In this document: in pieces, positions 34,294-42,426 of the stretch | Position numbering within the stretch: the stretch's first letter is position 1 | Layout: each line of letters starts with the position of its first letter | Source of the DNA: Hydrogenophaga sp. | GTDB lineage: Bacteria > Pseudomonadota > Gammaproteobacteria > Burkholderiales > Burkholderiaceae_C | Direction of reading: 5' to 3' | Length of the DNA stretch: 64,000 nt | Assembly (NCBI RefSeq): GCF_030651625.1 | Contig: NZ_JAUSCF010000022.1 | Location: 404,425 to 468,424, forward strand | The notes under the pieces: generated by a model | What the model was told of the DNA's origin: nothing | The model's input: only the letters and a program-made list of their open reading frames with translations | The model's database searches: none | Position numbers and translations under genes: made by a program

Positions 34294-35262
34294 ATGCTGT
34301 TGCGCATCCTTCACCGCACAATCTACAACTACCAGGGCTCCGTCAACATGGCGCAGCACATGGTGCACCTGACGCCCGTGAACACGGGCAGCCAGACCTT
34401 GCTCGAGCACACGCTGCGCATCAGCCCGGAGCCCGCCGCACGCAACCAGACAGTGGATGCCTATGGCAACCTGCGCACGTTCTTTTCTCTGCAGTCGCCG
34501 CACGAGACGCTGATGGTGGAAGCCGACAGCCTGGTCGAAACGTCGGTACCGCTCCCATTGCCCGACGGCCCGGAATGGGAAGCGCTTTCCTGGGAGCAGG
34601 TCAGGGAACACTTCAGGTACCGGGCCAAAGCCCCGTACGATCCAGCGTGCGAGTTTCTGTTTGCTTCGCCGTATGTGCCTCGTGACGATGCGTTCACCGC
34701 ATTCGCCCGGCCCGCCTTCAAGCCCGATCTGCCTGTGCTGGAAGCCGTGCGGGCGCTGATGGAACGCATCTACAACGATCTGACGTACGAATCGGAAAGT
34801 ACCGAGGTCAACACACCAGCGCTTGAAGCGCTGGAACAGGGCAAGGGGGTTTGCCAGGATTTTGCCCACATCATGCTGGGCTGTCTGCGCAGCCTGGGTC
34901 TGCCTGCGTTGTACGTCAGCGGCTACCTGCTGACCCTTCCTCCACCAGGCAAGCCGCGTCTGGTTGGCGCTGACGGATCCCACGCCTGGGTATCGCTCTA
35001 CCTGCCGCTGCCCCCTGACGACACCGTGGCAGATAGCGAAGCGGCCTTCGAGCCCAGAGGGACCTGGTTCGATTTCGACCCCACCAACAACCGCTGCGGC
35101 TGGGGCAGCCCTGGCGAGGACTATGTGACACTGGCCACTGGGCGGGACTTTGGTGATGTGTCGCCCATGCGCGGGGTGATACAGGGTGGCGCACAGCACA
35201 CACTGGATGTGGGCGTCACTGTGGCGCCACCGGAAGAACTCGGCGCCCTGCTCAAGGCCTGA
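34294..35262 (+). CDS. Transglutaminase family protein (small, COG1305)
   Basis: This is a stand-alone cytoplasmic transglutaminase-like protein. The N-terminal beta domain (MLLRILHRTIYNYQGSVNMAQHMVHLTP) is typical of the bacterial family. The core has C187 in GKGVCQDFAHIML, H230 in GSHAWVSLYLP and D262 in FDFDPTNN, so the protease-like triad is intact. The fold can cross-link, deamidate or hydrolyse peptide bonds; in ATP-grasp/alpha-E operons a peptidase role has been proposed. 322 aa. It is the third gene of the plus-strand cluster, after repeat R7. No proteasome-like Anbu peptidase follows, unlike many such clusters. Confidence 0.9.
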   Translation: MLLRILHRTIYNYQGSVNMAQHMVHLTPVNTGSQTLLEHTLRISPEPAARNQTVDAYGNLRTFFSLQSPHETLMVEADSLVETSVPLPLPDGPEWEALSWEQVREHFRYRAKAPYDPACEFLFASPYVPRDDAFTAFARPAFKPDLPVLEAVRALMERIYNDLTYESESTEVNTPALEALEQGKGVCQDFAHIMLGCLRSLGLPALYVSGYLLTLPPPGKPRLVGADGSHAWVSLYLPLPPDDTVADSEAAFEPRGTWFDFDPTNNRCGWGSPGEDYVTLATGRDFGDVSPMRGVIQGGAQHTLDVGVTVAPPEELGALLKA

Positions 35263-35378
35263 ACGCGCTGCCCGCGCCCTGATGATTCTGGCTGATGGAG
35301 GGCGCACAAGTGCAGGTGGACTGTCTGTCCAGTCGGTCGGGTCGATAGAATGAAGCCGTCTATTTCCAGGAGCCCTTC

Positions 35379-35849
35379 ATGAGCGTTTACGACCGCCTCG
35401 CCAGTCTTGGCATTGCCCTGCCACCCGTCTCGGTGCCCGCCGCTGCGTATGTGCCTTTCGTGCAGTCCGGAAACCTGATCTTCCTGAGCGGTCATATTGC
35501 ACGTCAGGATGGCAAGCCCTGGGTTGGCCAGGCAGGTCTGACCATGACCACCGATGAGGCCAAGCTGGCCGCACGTGCCGTGGCGGTCGATCTGATGGGA
35601 ACCCTGGCTGCCGCCTGTCTGGTCGTCAACAAGGACCTCAACCACGTCAAGCGCATCGTCAAGGTGCTCAGTCTGGTCAACTCCACGCCCACGTACACCG
35701 AACAGCACCTCGTCACCAATGGCTGCAGTGAACTGCTGGGCGAGGTGTTTGGATCCACCGTGGGCGCGCATGCACGAAGCGCTTTTGGTGTGGCACAGTT
35801 ACCCATGGGTGCCTGCGTGGAGATCGAGTTGATCGCCGAGATCGGTTGA
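35379..35849 (+). CDS. RidA family protein
   Basis: This is a small trimeric enzyme or chaperone of the YjgF/YER057c/UK114 group; members deaminate reactive enamine/imine intermediates. The long form (156 aa) with an N-terminal extension (SVYDRLASLGIALPPVSVPAAAYVPFVQSGNLIFLSGHIA) belongs to the RidA-related subgroup rather than strict RidA. I see no archetypal RidA arginine in the usual context (here GAHARSAFGVAQLPMGACVEIELIAEI, where the Arg is present in HARSAFG), so activity is plausible. A candidate -10 TAGAAT lies at 35346-35351 and the SD is AGGAG. Confidence 0.88.
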   Translation: MSVYDRLASLGIALPPVSVPAAAYVPFVQSGNLIFLSGHIARQDGKPWVGQAGLTMTTDEAKLAARAVAVDLMGTLAAACLVVNKDLNHVKRIVKVLSLVNSTPTYTEQHLVTNGCSELLGEVFGSTVGAHARSAFGVAQLPMGACVEIELIAEIG

Positions 35850-35870
35850 TGCACTTTGTGGCGTGCGGGC

Positions 35871-36179
35871 TCAGCCGCCGCCGCGCTGCATGTACAAGTC
35901 AAAGCGGCGCATGAAGGTGTAGCGCTGCCCTTCGTCCAGCCCGCTGAAGGTAAAGCGAACGTGCAGCACTGGCATGCGCATCAGCGCGATCACGCGCGGC
36001 GGTCGGGGCTGCCAGGCAATGCTGAGGGAGCCCGGCGGCAGCTCGGCGCCCAGGCCCTGGCCCTTCTGCTGCCACACCACATCGCCCATGGCAGCAGGCA
36101 ACCAGCCCAGCCACTCGGCTTCGGTGCACCCCATCTCGCGCTCGAAGCGCTCTGCGTAGCTCGATTGCAAGTCAGACAC
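35871..36179 (-). CDS. Conserved hypothetical protein
   Basis: I cannot assign a function. The product, about 102 aa, contains SYAERFEREMGCTEAEWLGWLPAA and a C-terminal beta-strand-like part (VLHVRFTFSGLDEGQRYTFMRRFDLYMQRGGG). It has no membrane segment. Start chosen at the GTG at 36179. A longer frame starts with GTG at 36233, but that codon lies inside the flank of repeat R8 and the added residues look untranslated. It is the last gene of the minus-strand run after aorD, convergent with ridA-like. Confidence 0.6.
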   Translation of the reverse strand: MSDLQSSYAERFEREMGCTEAEWLGWLPAAMGDVVWQQKGQGLGAELPPGSLSIAWQPRPPRVIALMRMPVLHVRFTFSGLDEGQRYTFMRRFDLYMQRGGG

Positions 36180-36222
36180 TCCGCCAAGAGACCCACGCCC
36201 CCAACCGGAGGAGCGGGTCCAA

Positions 36223-36303
36223 TCCAGAGACACCGCCGGGCTGGCTTTGCCAGACGGCTGGTGTCGCCCCCTTGAGGGGGTCGCGCGTAGCGCGGCGGGG
36301 GTG
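36223..36303 (-). repeat. Dispersed intergenic repeat, copy R8 (inverted)
   Basis: The copy reads on the minus strand from nine bases after the aorD stop: CACCCCCGCCGCGCTACGCGCG, CCCCCTCAAGGGGG, then a variant third stem (GCCGTCTGGCAAAGCCAGCCCGGC) and the CCAGAGACACCG flank shared with R4. Confidence 0.82.
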
Positions 36304-36311
36304 ATTCATGT

Positions 36312-36566
36312 TCAGCCGCCAGCAATCGGTGGCCAGATGGCCAGCACATCGCCTTCCGTGAGCGTGGTGCTCATGCGCGCATCGGGTTCGATGTACTTGC
36401 CGTTGACCAGCACCAGATGCACCAGCTTGGGTGGCAGGCCAAACGGTTCGATGATCTTGCCGATGGGAGTGGCCGGATCGATGTCCAGCGACACCTGGTT
36501 GCTGCGCCGCGCTTCGGCGGGCAGGTAATCGGTCAGCGTGGCGAAAAGCTTGAAAGTGATGTTCAT
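36312..36566 (-). CDS. aorD: MoaD/ThiS family sulfur-carrier protein of the AOR cluster
   Basis: This is a ubiquitin-like sulfur carrier of 84 aa ending in the diagnostic GG (LTEGDVLAIWPPIAGG). MoaD-like proteins form a C-terminal thiocarboxylate and donate sulfur to molybdopterin. AOR loci commonly include a dedicated MoaD paralogue, presumably for the bis-pyranopterin tungsten cofactor. Start chosen at the ATG at 36566 (MNITFKLFATLTDYLP). It lies 91 bases downstream of aorC in the same direction. Confidence 0.85.
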   Translation of the reverse strand: MNITFKLFATLTDYLPAEARRSNQVSLDIDPATPIGKIIEPFGLPPKLVHLVLVNGKYIEPDARMSTTLTEGDVLAIWPPIAGG

Positions 36567-36657
36567 GGATGGACGTCGCCCTTCGCCAGGATCAGGGCGA
36601 ACGGAAGTGAAAGGCGCTGGGTGAAGGGCAAATGGCCAATGCCGTTCATTTTGCCTT

Positions 36658-37995
36658 TCATCGGCGGCGCTCATCCGCAGCACCCACCCATTGCCCCTGC
36701 CCTTGCGCACTGGCCAGGTAAGCGTCCATGAGCCTGGTGGGATCGTGCATCAGCCGGTCTTTCCAGTTGCCCAGACGCACCTGCCCTTCGACCAGGCCCC
36801 GCATCACCCCCACATGCTCCGTCCAGCCAACCGAATTGCAGCCCACCATCACATCGTCCTTGAACTGCAGGCTCAAGTGACGGCCGCTGGCCTTGTCCGT
36901 GAGTTCCGTGTGTTCGCCGCCGGGCACGCCTTCCCAGTTGCCGAAGCTGGTGGAAATCAGTCCCAGGGTGTCGAGCACGTTGATCTGCGTCACGCCTTTC
37001 AGCTCGGTCTTCTGGCCCACCATGTTGAGCGCGGCCACCCTCGCCTGTTCGGCCGCGTTGGGCTGGATGGCGCTGACGATGGTTTTGCCGCTGACCTTGT
37101 CGAACGCCTCCGCGCAGTCGCCTGCGGCGTAGATGCCAGACACATTGGTCTGCAAGTGTTCGTCGGTCAGCACGCCCAGCAGACAGGTGATGCCCGAGTC
37201 CTTCAGAAAGCCAATGGCCGGACGCACACCCGTGGCGCTGATCACCAGATCCGCCTCCACCGTTTCTCCATTGGAAAGCTTCACACGCAGACCCGCTTCC
37301 GGCTCGTCCGCGCCGAGACCGATCGCACTGGCGATTCTGCTCACCACCCCGCCACCGTCGGCGGCCTCGATACCTTCGACCTTGGTACCGGTGAACACCT
37401 TGACGCCCTTCGTCTCGCACCAGTCGCGAATCATGTTGCCCGCCGTCGGCCCCATCATGCGCGGCACCATGCGGTCGCCCATTTCCACCACACTGAGTTC
37501 CACACCACGTGCGGCCAGCGCCTCCATGATGATGCAGCCGATGAAGCCCGCGCCCATCTGCAGCACCCGCGCACCGGGCTTGGCCAGCTTCATGATGGCC
37601 CGCGCATCTTCAAGCGTCCAGCACGGATGCACACCGGCCAAGTCCATGCCTGAAATGGGTGGGCGCACCGGGTGTGAACCGGTCGCGATCAGCAGGCGAT
37701 CGAAGGACAACGAGGTGCCGTTGTCCAGTGTCACGGTGCGGGCTGCCGCATCCACCGCCATGGCGCGGCCACCCACCTGGTCGATGCGCAGATCGGCGTA
37801 GTGCGTGAGGGCCTTGCGCAAGTAAGTGCCGGATTCCTTCACGTTGCCAATCAGCAGATAAGGAATCGCCATGCGTGAATACGGTGGCTCACCCTCGTCG
37901 CCCACCAGGGTGATCTGGTCTTGGGGGGCATGCTTGCGGATGGTTTCGGCGGCAATGACACCGGCAGGGCCGGCGCCCAGGATGACGTGGTGCAT
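36658..37995 (-). CDS. aorC: FAD-dependent NAD(P) oxidoreductase subunit of the AOR cluster
   Basis: This is a pyridine-nucleotide-disulfide-reductase-like flavoprotein. The N-terminal FAD dinucleotide fold is VILGAGPAGVIAAETI, the second NAD fold is VLQMGAGFIGCIIMEALAARGVELSVVE, and the FAD-binding VSGIYAAGDCAEAF comes later. There is no redox-active CxxC pair. In Aromatoleum aromaticum AorC is the FAD subunit that lets the tungsten enzyme reduce NAD+, and this context points to the same role. Start at the ATG at 37995, with AGGAGA upstream. 445 aa. A terminator-like hairpin separates it from aorB. Confidence 0.85.
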   Translation of the reverse strand: MHHVILGAGPAGVIAAETIRKHAPQDQITLVGDEGEPPYSRMAIPYLLIGNVKESGTYLRKALTHYADLRIDQVGGRAMAVDAAARTVTLDNGTSLSFDRLLIATGSHPVRPPISGMDLAGVHPCWTLEDARAIMKLAKPGARVLQMGAGFIGCIIMEALAARGVELSVVEMGDRMVPRMMGPTAGNMIRDWCETKGVKVFTGTKVEGIEAADGGGVVSRIASAIGLGADEPEAGLRVKLSNGETVEADLVISATGVRPAIGFLKDSGITCLLGVLTDEHLQTNVSGIYAAGDCAEAFDKVSGKTIVSAIQPNAAEQARVAALNMVGQKTELKGVTQINVLDTLGLISTSFGNWEGVPGGEHTELTDKASGRHLSLQFKDDVMVGCNSVGWTEHVGVMRGLVEGQVRLGNWKDRLMHDPTRLMDAYLASAQGQGQWVGAADERRR

Positions 37996-38010
37996 GTCTT
38001 GTCTCCTCAT

Positions 38011-38044
38011 AAAAAGAAAAGGGGGCAGCGTGGTGACTGCCCCC
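38011..38044 (-). terminator. Terminator-like hairpin between aorB and aorC
   Basis: On the minus strand GGGGGCAG (38037-38044 complement) pairs with CTGCCCCC across an 8-base loop, followed by TTTTCTTTTT. It lies 49 bases past the aorB stop and directly before the aorC ribosome-binding site, so it likely acts as partial attenuation within the operon. Confidence 0.75.
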
Positions 38045-38093
38045 TGGGTTCAGGCCACGGCCTGTTGAACCAAGGCGTGGGAGGCGCCAGGCA

Positions 38094-39941
38094 TCAAAGG
38101 CTCAGACGCGCCCGGGTTTCTGCCGTGGGGCGGCCCTCCGTGTCCCAGCCGCGTGCGGCGTAGTACTTGGGAAGCATCTCGGGCAGCTTGCTGACCATGC
38201 CTTTGGAAGCACCGGTCTTGGCGGCCTCGGTGAGGAGGCGCTTGGGCAGACTGTCGTCCTTCGACGTAAACCCGGCGGCATTGTTGAATTCGCGCTCCAT
38301 GTTCCAGATGCGCTCACCGATCTTCTCCAGTTCCTCGGTGGTGAACTCTTCGTTGCACGCGGCCTGCAGTTGCGGTGCCAGATCGGCCACGCCCCAGGCG
38401 AAGGTGGTGAACACGCACAGACCCGACGAGTCAAACGCGGCAGTGGCGTCCTGGAAAGCCTTCACCAGCTCGGGCTTGCCCTCGCTCTCGACCGGATCGG
38501 TCTTGACCGGAATGCCCAGCACCTCGGACGCGATGGTGTAACCACGCAAGTGGCAGGCACCACGGTTGCTGGTGGCGTAGGCGAGTCCAATACCCTGGAT
38601 GGCGCGACCGTCGTAGGCCGGGAATTCCTGGCCTTTCACACTCATCGACAGGTCGGGGTAGCCGTACTTTTCGGTCAACCGTTTGGACCCCTGGCCGATC
38701 TCTTTGCCGAAGCCTTCACCCTTGGCAGTGATTTCAGCGAAGTGGGCCAGCGCCTGGGCCGATCCGAACTTGGCGTCGATGCCCAGTTGCTCGGCGGTGA
38801 GCACACCCATTTCATACAGCTCCATCACCGCGCCCACGGTGGCACCGAAGCTGATGGGATCGAAGCCTTCTTCGTTGCACAGCAGGTTGGCGTACTGCAA
38901 CGCTTCCAGGTCGTTCACGCCGTTGGCCGCACCCAGCGCCCAGGCCGCTTCGTATTCCAGGCCGCCGTTGGCGCCCCAGTACTGCGGCTTGTTCTGCACG
39001 GTGAAGTGGCCTTCGTCCATCTTGCTGATGCGCCCGCAGGCGATGGTGCAACCGAAGCAGGCCTGGTTGGTCACCAGGTGCTTCTTGCCGTCGCTCTCGC
39101 GCGGCGTGACCATGGCTTCGGCGGAGATGTCTTTTGCACCTTCGAACTGCACGTCTCGGTGGTTGCGGGTGGGCAGCGCGCCGATCTCGTTGATCACGTT
39201 CATCAGCACCTGGGTGCCATAGGCTGGCAGGCCCTGCCCGGTCACGGCATTCTCGGCCAGGATCTTCTTTTTCTCGAAAGTGGTCTTCATGAAGGCCTTG
39301 GGGTCGCGGATGTTGCCCACGCCCTTGGTACCGCGCACCGCGATCGCCTTGAGGTTCTTGCTGCCCATGACCGCGCCCACGCCCGAACGACCAGCAGCCC
39401 GGTGCAGATCGTTCACCACGGCGGCGAACAGCACGCCGTTTTCGCCCGCCTTGCCAATGCTGGACACGCGCACCAGCGGGTCCTGCAGGCTGGACTTGAG
39501 GATCTCTTCGGTTTTCCACACGCTCTGGCCCCACAGATGCGAGGCATCGCGCAGTTCGGCATCGTCATCGCTGATGTGCAGGTACACCGGCGTGGCCGCT
39601 TTGCCTTCCACGATCACCATGTCCCAGCCAGCCATCTTGAGTTCGGCACCGAAATAGCCACCCGAATTGGAGCAGGCGATAGCGCCGGTGAGTGGACCCT
39701 TGGTGATGACGGTGTAACGCCCGCCCGTGGAGGCCATGGTGCCGGTCAGTGGGCCCGTGGCCCAGATCAGCTTGTTCTCGGTCGACAACGGATCGACCTT
39801 GGGGTCGATCTCGCTGATCAGGTATTTGCTGCCGAGCCCGCGCGAGCCCAGGTAGGCACGTGCCCACTCCATGTTCAGCGGTTCGGATTTCACGGTGCCC
39901 GCAGTCAGATTGACGCGAAGCAGTTTTCCAGCCCAGGACAT
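38094..39941 (-). CDS. aorB: Aldehyde:ferredoxin oxidoreductase, tungsten catalytic subunit
   Basis: The enzyme oxidises aldehydes to carboxylic acids at a tungsten bis-pyranopterin centre. AOR N-terminal domain: AGKLLRVNLTAGTVKSEPL, then YLGSRGLGSKYL. The pterin-loop region is ATGPLTGTMASTGGRYTVITKGPLTG. The [4Fe-4S] ligands are C295, C298, C302 (ACFGCTIACGR) and C509 (DSSGLC, also the second pterin motif DxxGLC). 615 aa, standard. Start at the ATG at 39941 with AAGGAGA upstream. It follows aorA by 25 bases. Such enzymes are oxygen-sensitive in archaea but the betaproteobacterial AorABC type is more tolerant, consistent with a facultative host. Confidence 0.93.
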   Translation of the reverse strand: MSWAGKLLRVNLTAGTVKSEPLNMEWARAYLGSRGLGSKYLISEIDPKVDPLSTENKLIWATGPLTGTMASTGGRYTVITKGPLTGAIACSNSGGYFGAELKMAGWDMVIVEGKAATPVYLHISDDDAELRDASHLWGQSVWKTEEILKSSLQDPLVRVSSIGKAGENGVLFAAVVNDLHRAAGRSGVGAVMGSKNLKAIAVRGTKGVGNIRDPKAFMKTTFEKKKILAENAVTGQGLPAYGTQVLMNVINEIGALPTRNHRDVQFEGAKDISAEAMVTPRESDGKKHLVTNQACFGCTIACGRISKMDEGHFTVQNKPQYWGANGGLEYEAAWALGAANGVNDLEALQYANLLCNEEGFDPISFGATVGAVMELYEMGVLTAEQLGIDAKFGSAQALAHFAEITAKGEGFGKEIGQGSKRLTEKYGYPDLSMSVKGQEFPAYDGRAIQGIGLAYATSNRGACHLRGYTIASEVLGIPVKTDPVESEGKPELVKAFQDATAAFDSSGLCVFTTFAWGVADLAPQLQAACNEEFTTEELEKIGERIWNMEREFNNAAGFTSKDDSLPKRLLTEAAKTGASKGMVSKLPEMLPKYYAARGWDTEGRPTAETRARLSL

Positions 39942-39966
39942 ATGGGTTCTCCTTGTTGGTTGGCGA

Positions 39967-40443
39967 TCAGGCGGCGGCAGGCTGGTTGCCCAGCTTGTCC
40001 GCCCACTGCTTCATCTTGTCGATGCCGGTCCAGTTGGCATCGATGAACGTGATGGCTGCGGTCGGGCAGGCTTCGACGCAGGCCGGCTCTCCGTCGCACA
40101 GATCGCATTTCTGGACCTTGCCGGTTTCCTGCACGTAGTTGATGGTGCCGAAGGGGCAGGCGATGGTGCACACCTTGCAGCCGACGCAGGTGGTCTCGTT
40201 GACGACCTTGGCGCCGGTCATCTTGTCCACCGTGATCGCCTCCACCGGGCAGGCATGGAGACACCAGGCTTCGTCACACTGGGTGCAGGTGTAGGGCACC
40301 TTTTTGCCGGTGTGATGGAAGTCGAACACCTTGATGCGCGATTTGGACGTGGCGTAGGTGCCGTAGTTCTCGAAGGAACAGGCCATTTCGCACTGCAAGC
40401 AGCCGGTGCATTTGTCCGGATTGATGTGCAGGACTTTCTGCAT
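39967..40443 (-). CDS. aorA: Four-cluster ferredoxin subunit of AOR
   Basis: This is an electron-transfer protein with 16 cysteines in four CxxCxxxC-type groups (C12-C22; TCTQCDEAWCLHACP; CVGCKVCTIACP; CDLCDGEPACVEACP), binding four [4Fe-4S] clusters in a DmsB/HycB-like fold. In Aromatoleum AorA links the catalytic and FAD subunits and can polymerise. The C-terminal ~30 residues (DANWTGIDKMKQWADKLGNQPAAA) have no cysteines and may be the oligomer contact, by inference. Start ATG at 40443 with AGGAGA six bases upstream. First gene of the aor operon, divergent from the regulator. Confidence 0.9.
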   Translation of the reverse strand: MQKVLHINPDKCTGCLQCEMACSFENYGTYATSKSRIKVFDFHHTGKKVPYTCTQCDEAWCLHACPVEAITVDKMTGAKVVNETTCVGCKVCTIACPFGTINYVQETGKVQKCDLCDGEPACVEACPTAAITFIDANWTGIDKMKQWADKLGNQPAAA

Positions 40444-40681
40444 GTATGTCTCCTGTTGGGTAGCGGCGCGAGCTATGCAGCGCCATGCCTATGTGGAAAA
40501 GTGCCTACGCATTGTTCAGGCGCCCCCGGGCTTTGAGTTCAGGGTTATCCCTAGTCGGACATGCGTGCAGACGGATATTCTCAAAATGAAACACTGGCGC
40601 TTTGCAAGTCGCGCGTGCGCGAGTCCGAAGATAGGGCCAGAATAGCCACATAAACGCAATAATGACGATGAGACAAGGCCC
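40444..40681. promoter_or_regulatory. Divergent control region between aorA and its putative regulator
   Basis: This 238-base gap carries promoters for both sides. The clearest structure is the palindrome TCGCGC-GT-GCGCGA at 40609-40622, 60 bases before the regulator start. I looked for a sigma-54 -24/-12 pair (GG-N10-GC) on both strands and did not find a good one. This agrees with the regulator lacking the AAA+ domain needed for sigma-54 activation. Confidence 0.45.
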
Positions 40682-41803
40682 ATGACGATCCCACGCACCC
40701 TGCCTGCTGTGACCACGGAGGGGGATCGACTTGCCCGTATCGAGAGAGCCCGCCGCGACATCCTGAACGATGGCGCGGTGGCTTCAGTCGATTGGCTGGA
40801 GCCGTGGATCGACCGTTCCTGGCGGCGATGTCTGGCGAGGGGCTTCCAGCCTTCGCAGCGCTTGGCGTTCGATGCCGTCTCTGCCGCCGAGGCACGACGT
40901 GCCCTTGAAGCCAGCCGGCCGCTGTTGCAAGCGGCTGCACCGGTGATCCGCTCGCTGGCCCGGGCCATGGCCGACACGCGCTACTTTGCAGTGCTGACGG
41001 ACGCAAAGGGCGTGGTGATCGATGTCAACGGTCCGGTCGACCTCCAGAACCCGCAGGCCAGCGCCATCGCCCGCATCGGCGTGAACCTGTCGGAAGCAGC
41101 GGTGGGTACCACCGCCATTGGCGCCACGCTGACCGAACTGCAGCCCGTCTGGCTGCACCGGGGTGAGCATTTTTTCAACGACACCACCGTCTACAGCTGT
41201 GCAGGCGCCCCGCTTTTCGGACCGGATGGCAACTGTGTGGGCATGCTGGACCTCACGGGCATCAACGTGCCTGAGCGCCAGGCACTCAAACACCTGGTCA
41301 CGCAATCGGCACGCAGTATTGAAAACGCGCTCACGCTGTCACAGCCACACCGCCTGCTGCTTCGCCTCAGTTGGCCCGGGGCTGGTCTTGCGGAAGACAG
41401 CGACGGCCTGGTCTGTGTGAACGCCGAAGGCGACATCACTGCCGTGAATCGCGCCGCAGCGAACATGCTGGCTCTCACGCCAGGCTCACTCTGGCCCCAT
41501 GTGAGCGACGTGTTTGCCGTGCCGGCAGCCAGCCTTTTTGATCTCGCCCGCTTGCAGCGACCCACCGAATTGCCGCTGTGGTCGGGTCTTCGCCTTCAGG
41601 TGCTGGCGTCAGCAAGCCAGAACGGCGTAAAGCTGTCCCAGACGCATGCAACGCCGGTGGTCCCGCTCAAGGAAGTGGAAACCGCCCTGATCCGCAAGGC
41701 GGTGGACGACGCCCGCGGCAATGTGATGGAAGCGGCCCGCTCCCTGGGCATCAGCCGCGCCACCGTGTATCGCAAGCTCATGCGCCAAAAAAAAAGCGGC
41801 TGA
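40682..41803 (+). CDS. GAF and Fis-type HTH transcriptional regulator (AcoR-like, no AAA+ domain)
   Basis: This is a 373-aa regulator with the AcoR-type N-terminal region (WIDRSWRRCLARGF, then GAF at about residues 75-215: FAVLTDAKGVVIDVNG, NLSEAAVGTTAIG). A short PAS-like stretch follows (DGLVCVNAEGDITAVNRAAANML). The C-terminal Fis HTH is KEVETALIRKAVDDARGNVMEAARSLGISRATVYRKL. The sigma-54-interacting AAA+ ATPase normally lying between them (GAFTGA, Walker A/B) is wholly absent. It presumably senses a small molecule, perhaps an aldehyde or acid, and acts at a sigma-70 promoter. Divergent from aorA, so it is the likely regulator of the AOR operon. Confidence 0.85.
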   Translation: MTIPRTLPAVTTEGDRLARIERARRDILNDGAVASVDWLEPWIDRSWRRCLARGFQPSQRLAFDAVSAAEARRALEASRPLLQAAAPVIRSLARAMADTRYFAVLTDAKGVVIDVNGPVDLQNPQASAIARIGVNLSEAAVGTTAIGATLTELQPVWLHRGEHFFNDTTVYSCAGAPLFGPDGNCVGMLDLTGINVPERQALKHLVTQSARSIENALTLSQPHRLLLRLSWPGAGLAEDSDGLVCVNAEGDITAVNRAAANMLALTPGSLWPHVSDVFAVPAASLFDLARLQRPTELPLWSGLRLQVLASASQNGVKLSQTHATPVVPLKEVETALIRKAVDDARGNVMEAARSLGISRATVYRKLMRQKKSG

Positions 41804-41818
41804 GAAGCCGCCTTTCTT
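41787..41818. terminator. Bidirectional terminator overlapping the AOR regulator stop codon
   Basis: Nine A, then GCGGCT-GAGA-AGCCGC, then CCTTTCTT. The TGA stop of the regulator lies in the stem. The A-run makes it a strong terminator for the convergent DUF3597 gene on the minus strand. Confidence 0.8.
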
Positions 41819-41832
41819 GGTGCATGCCAGCT

Positions 41833-42252
41833 TCAGTCCAGCAGCTCCTTCGGAATGTTGCCGCCGTTGGCCGCGATATGCGCCAGCACATTCTTGTGCA
41901 GCCACACGTTCATCTTGGCCGAGTCGTTCATCAGCTCGTCGGGGCAGTAAAGCTCCTTGGCCAGCTCTTTGCGGGCGGCCAGACTGCTATCGATGTCGAG
42001 CAGCTTGAGCAGATCGACGATGGACGTGCGCCAGTTGAGCTTTTGTGGGTTGGCGGCTGCGCGTTTTTCCATTTGCGCCACCACATCGACCATGGTGATG
42101 GACGCCACAGCAGGGGCAGCGGCCGGTGCGGTCGTCGCCGGAGCAGGTGCCGCCGCCACGGGTGCAGGTGCTGCAGTTGCCGGTGACGGTGCCGGTGCGG
42201 CTTTGGCGCTACCAATGCCCAGTTTTTCGAGAATGTTGCTGAAGAGTCCCAT
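41833..42252 (-). CDS. DUF3597 domain-containing protein
   Basis: This is a 139-aa protein of unknown function. The N-terminus MGLFSNILEKLGIGSAKAA is the DUF3597 signature, followed by an Ala/Pro-rich linker of about 45 residues. The C-terminal domain reads VDVVAQMEKRAAANPQKLNWRTSIVDLLKLLDIDSSLAARKELAKELYCP. The domain resembles LysM-adjacent proteins of unknown role; no enzymatic motif is seen. Start at the ATG at 42252 with AAGGAG ten bases upstream; the frame is open to 42414. It is convergent with the AOR regulator, sharing a terminator. Confidence 0.85.
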   Translation of the reverse strand: MGLFSNILEKLGIGSAKAAPAPSPATAAPAPVAAAPAPATTAPAAAPAVASITMVDVVAQMEKRAAANPQKLNWRTSIVDLLKLLDIDSSLAARKELAKELYCPDELMNDSAKMNVWLHKNVLAHIAANGGNIPKELLD

Positions 42253-42426
42253 GAAGTGCTCCTTTGGTGATGAAAGATGGAAAGTCCAGGCTGGCCAGTA
42301 TGGCGGCAGAACGGTGAAACTCACAAGCGCGGGACGCTGGTTTTCCCGTCCGCTGTCCACCATTGTGAGGCGCCCGGTTGCCCACCGCGGACCCAACCGT
42401 TGTGCCGGCGCCAATCGCGCGCGGTT

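Noticed and set aside
36180..36233. Longer N-terminus of the 102-aa hypothetical gene
   Set aside because: The GTG at 36233 lies in the conserved flank of repeat R8 (CCAGAGACACCG), and the added residues resemble no protein.
38370..40046. 558-codon plus-strand open frame
   Set aside because: Antisense to aorB, which carries the cluster cysteines and pterin motifs.
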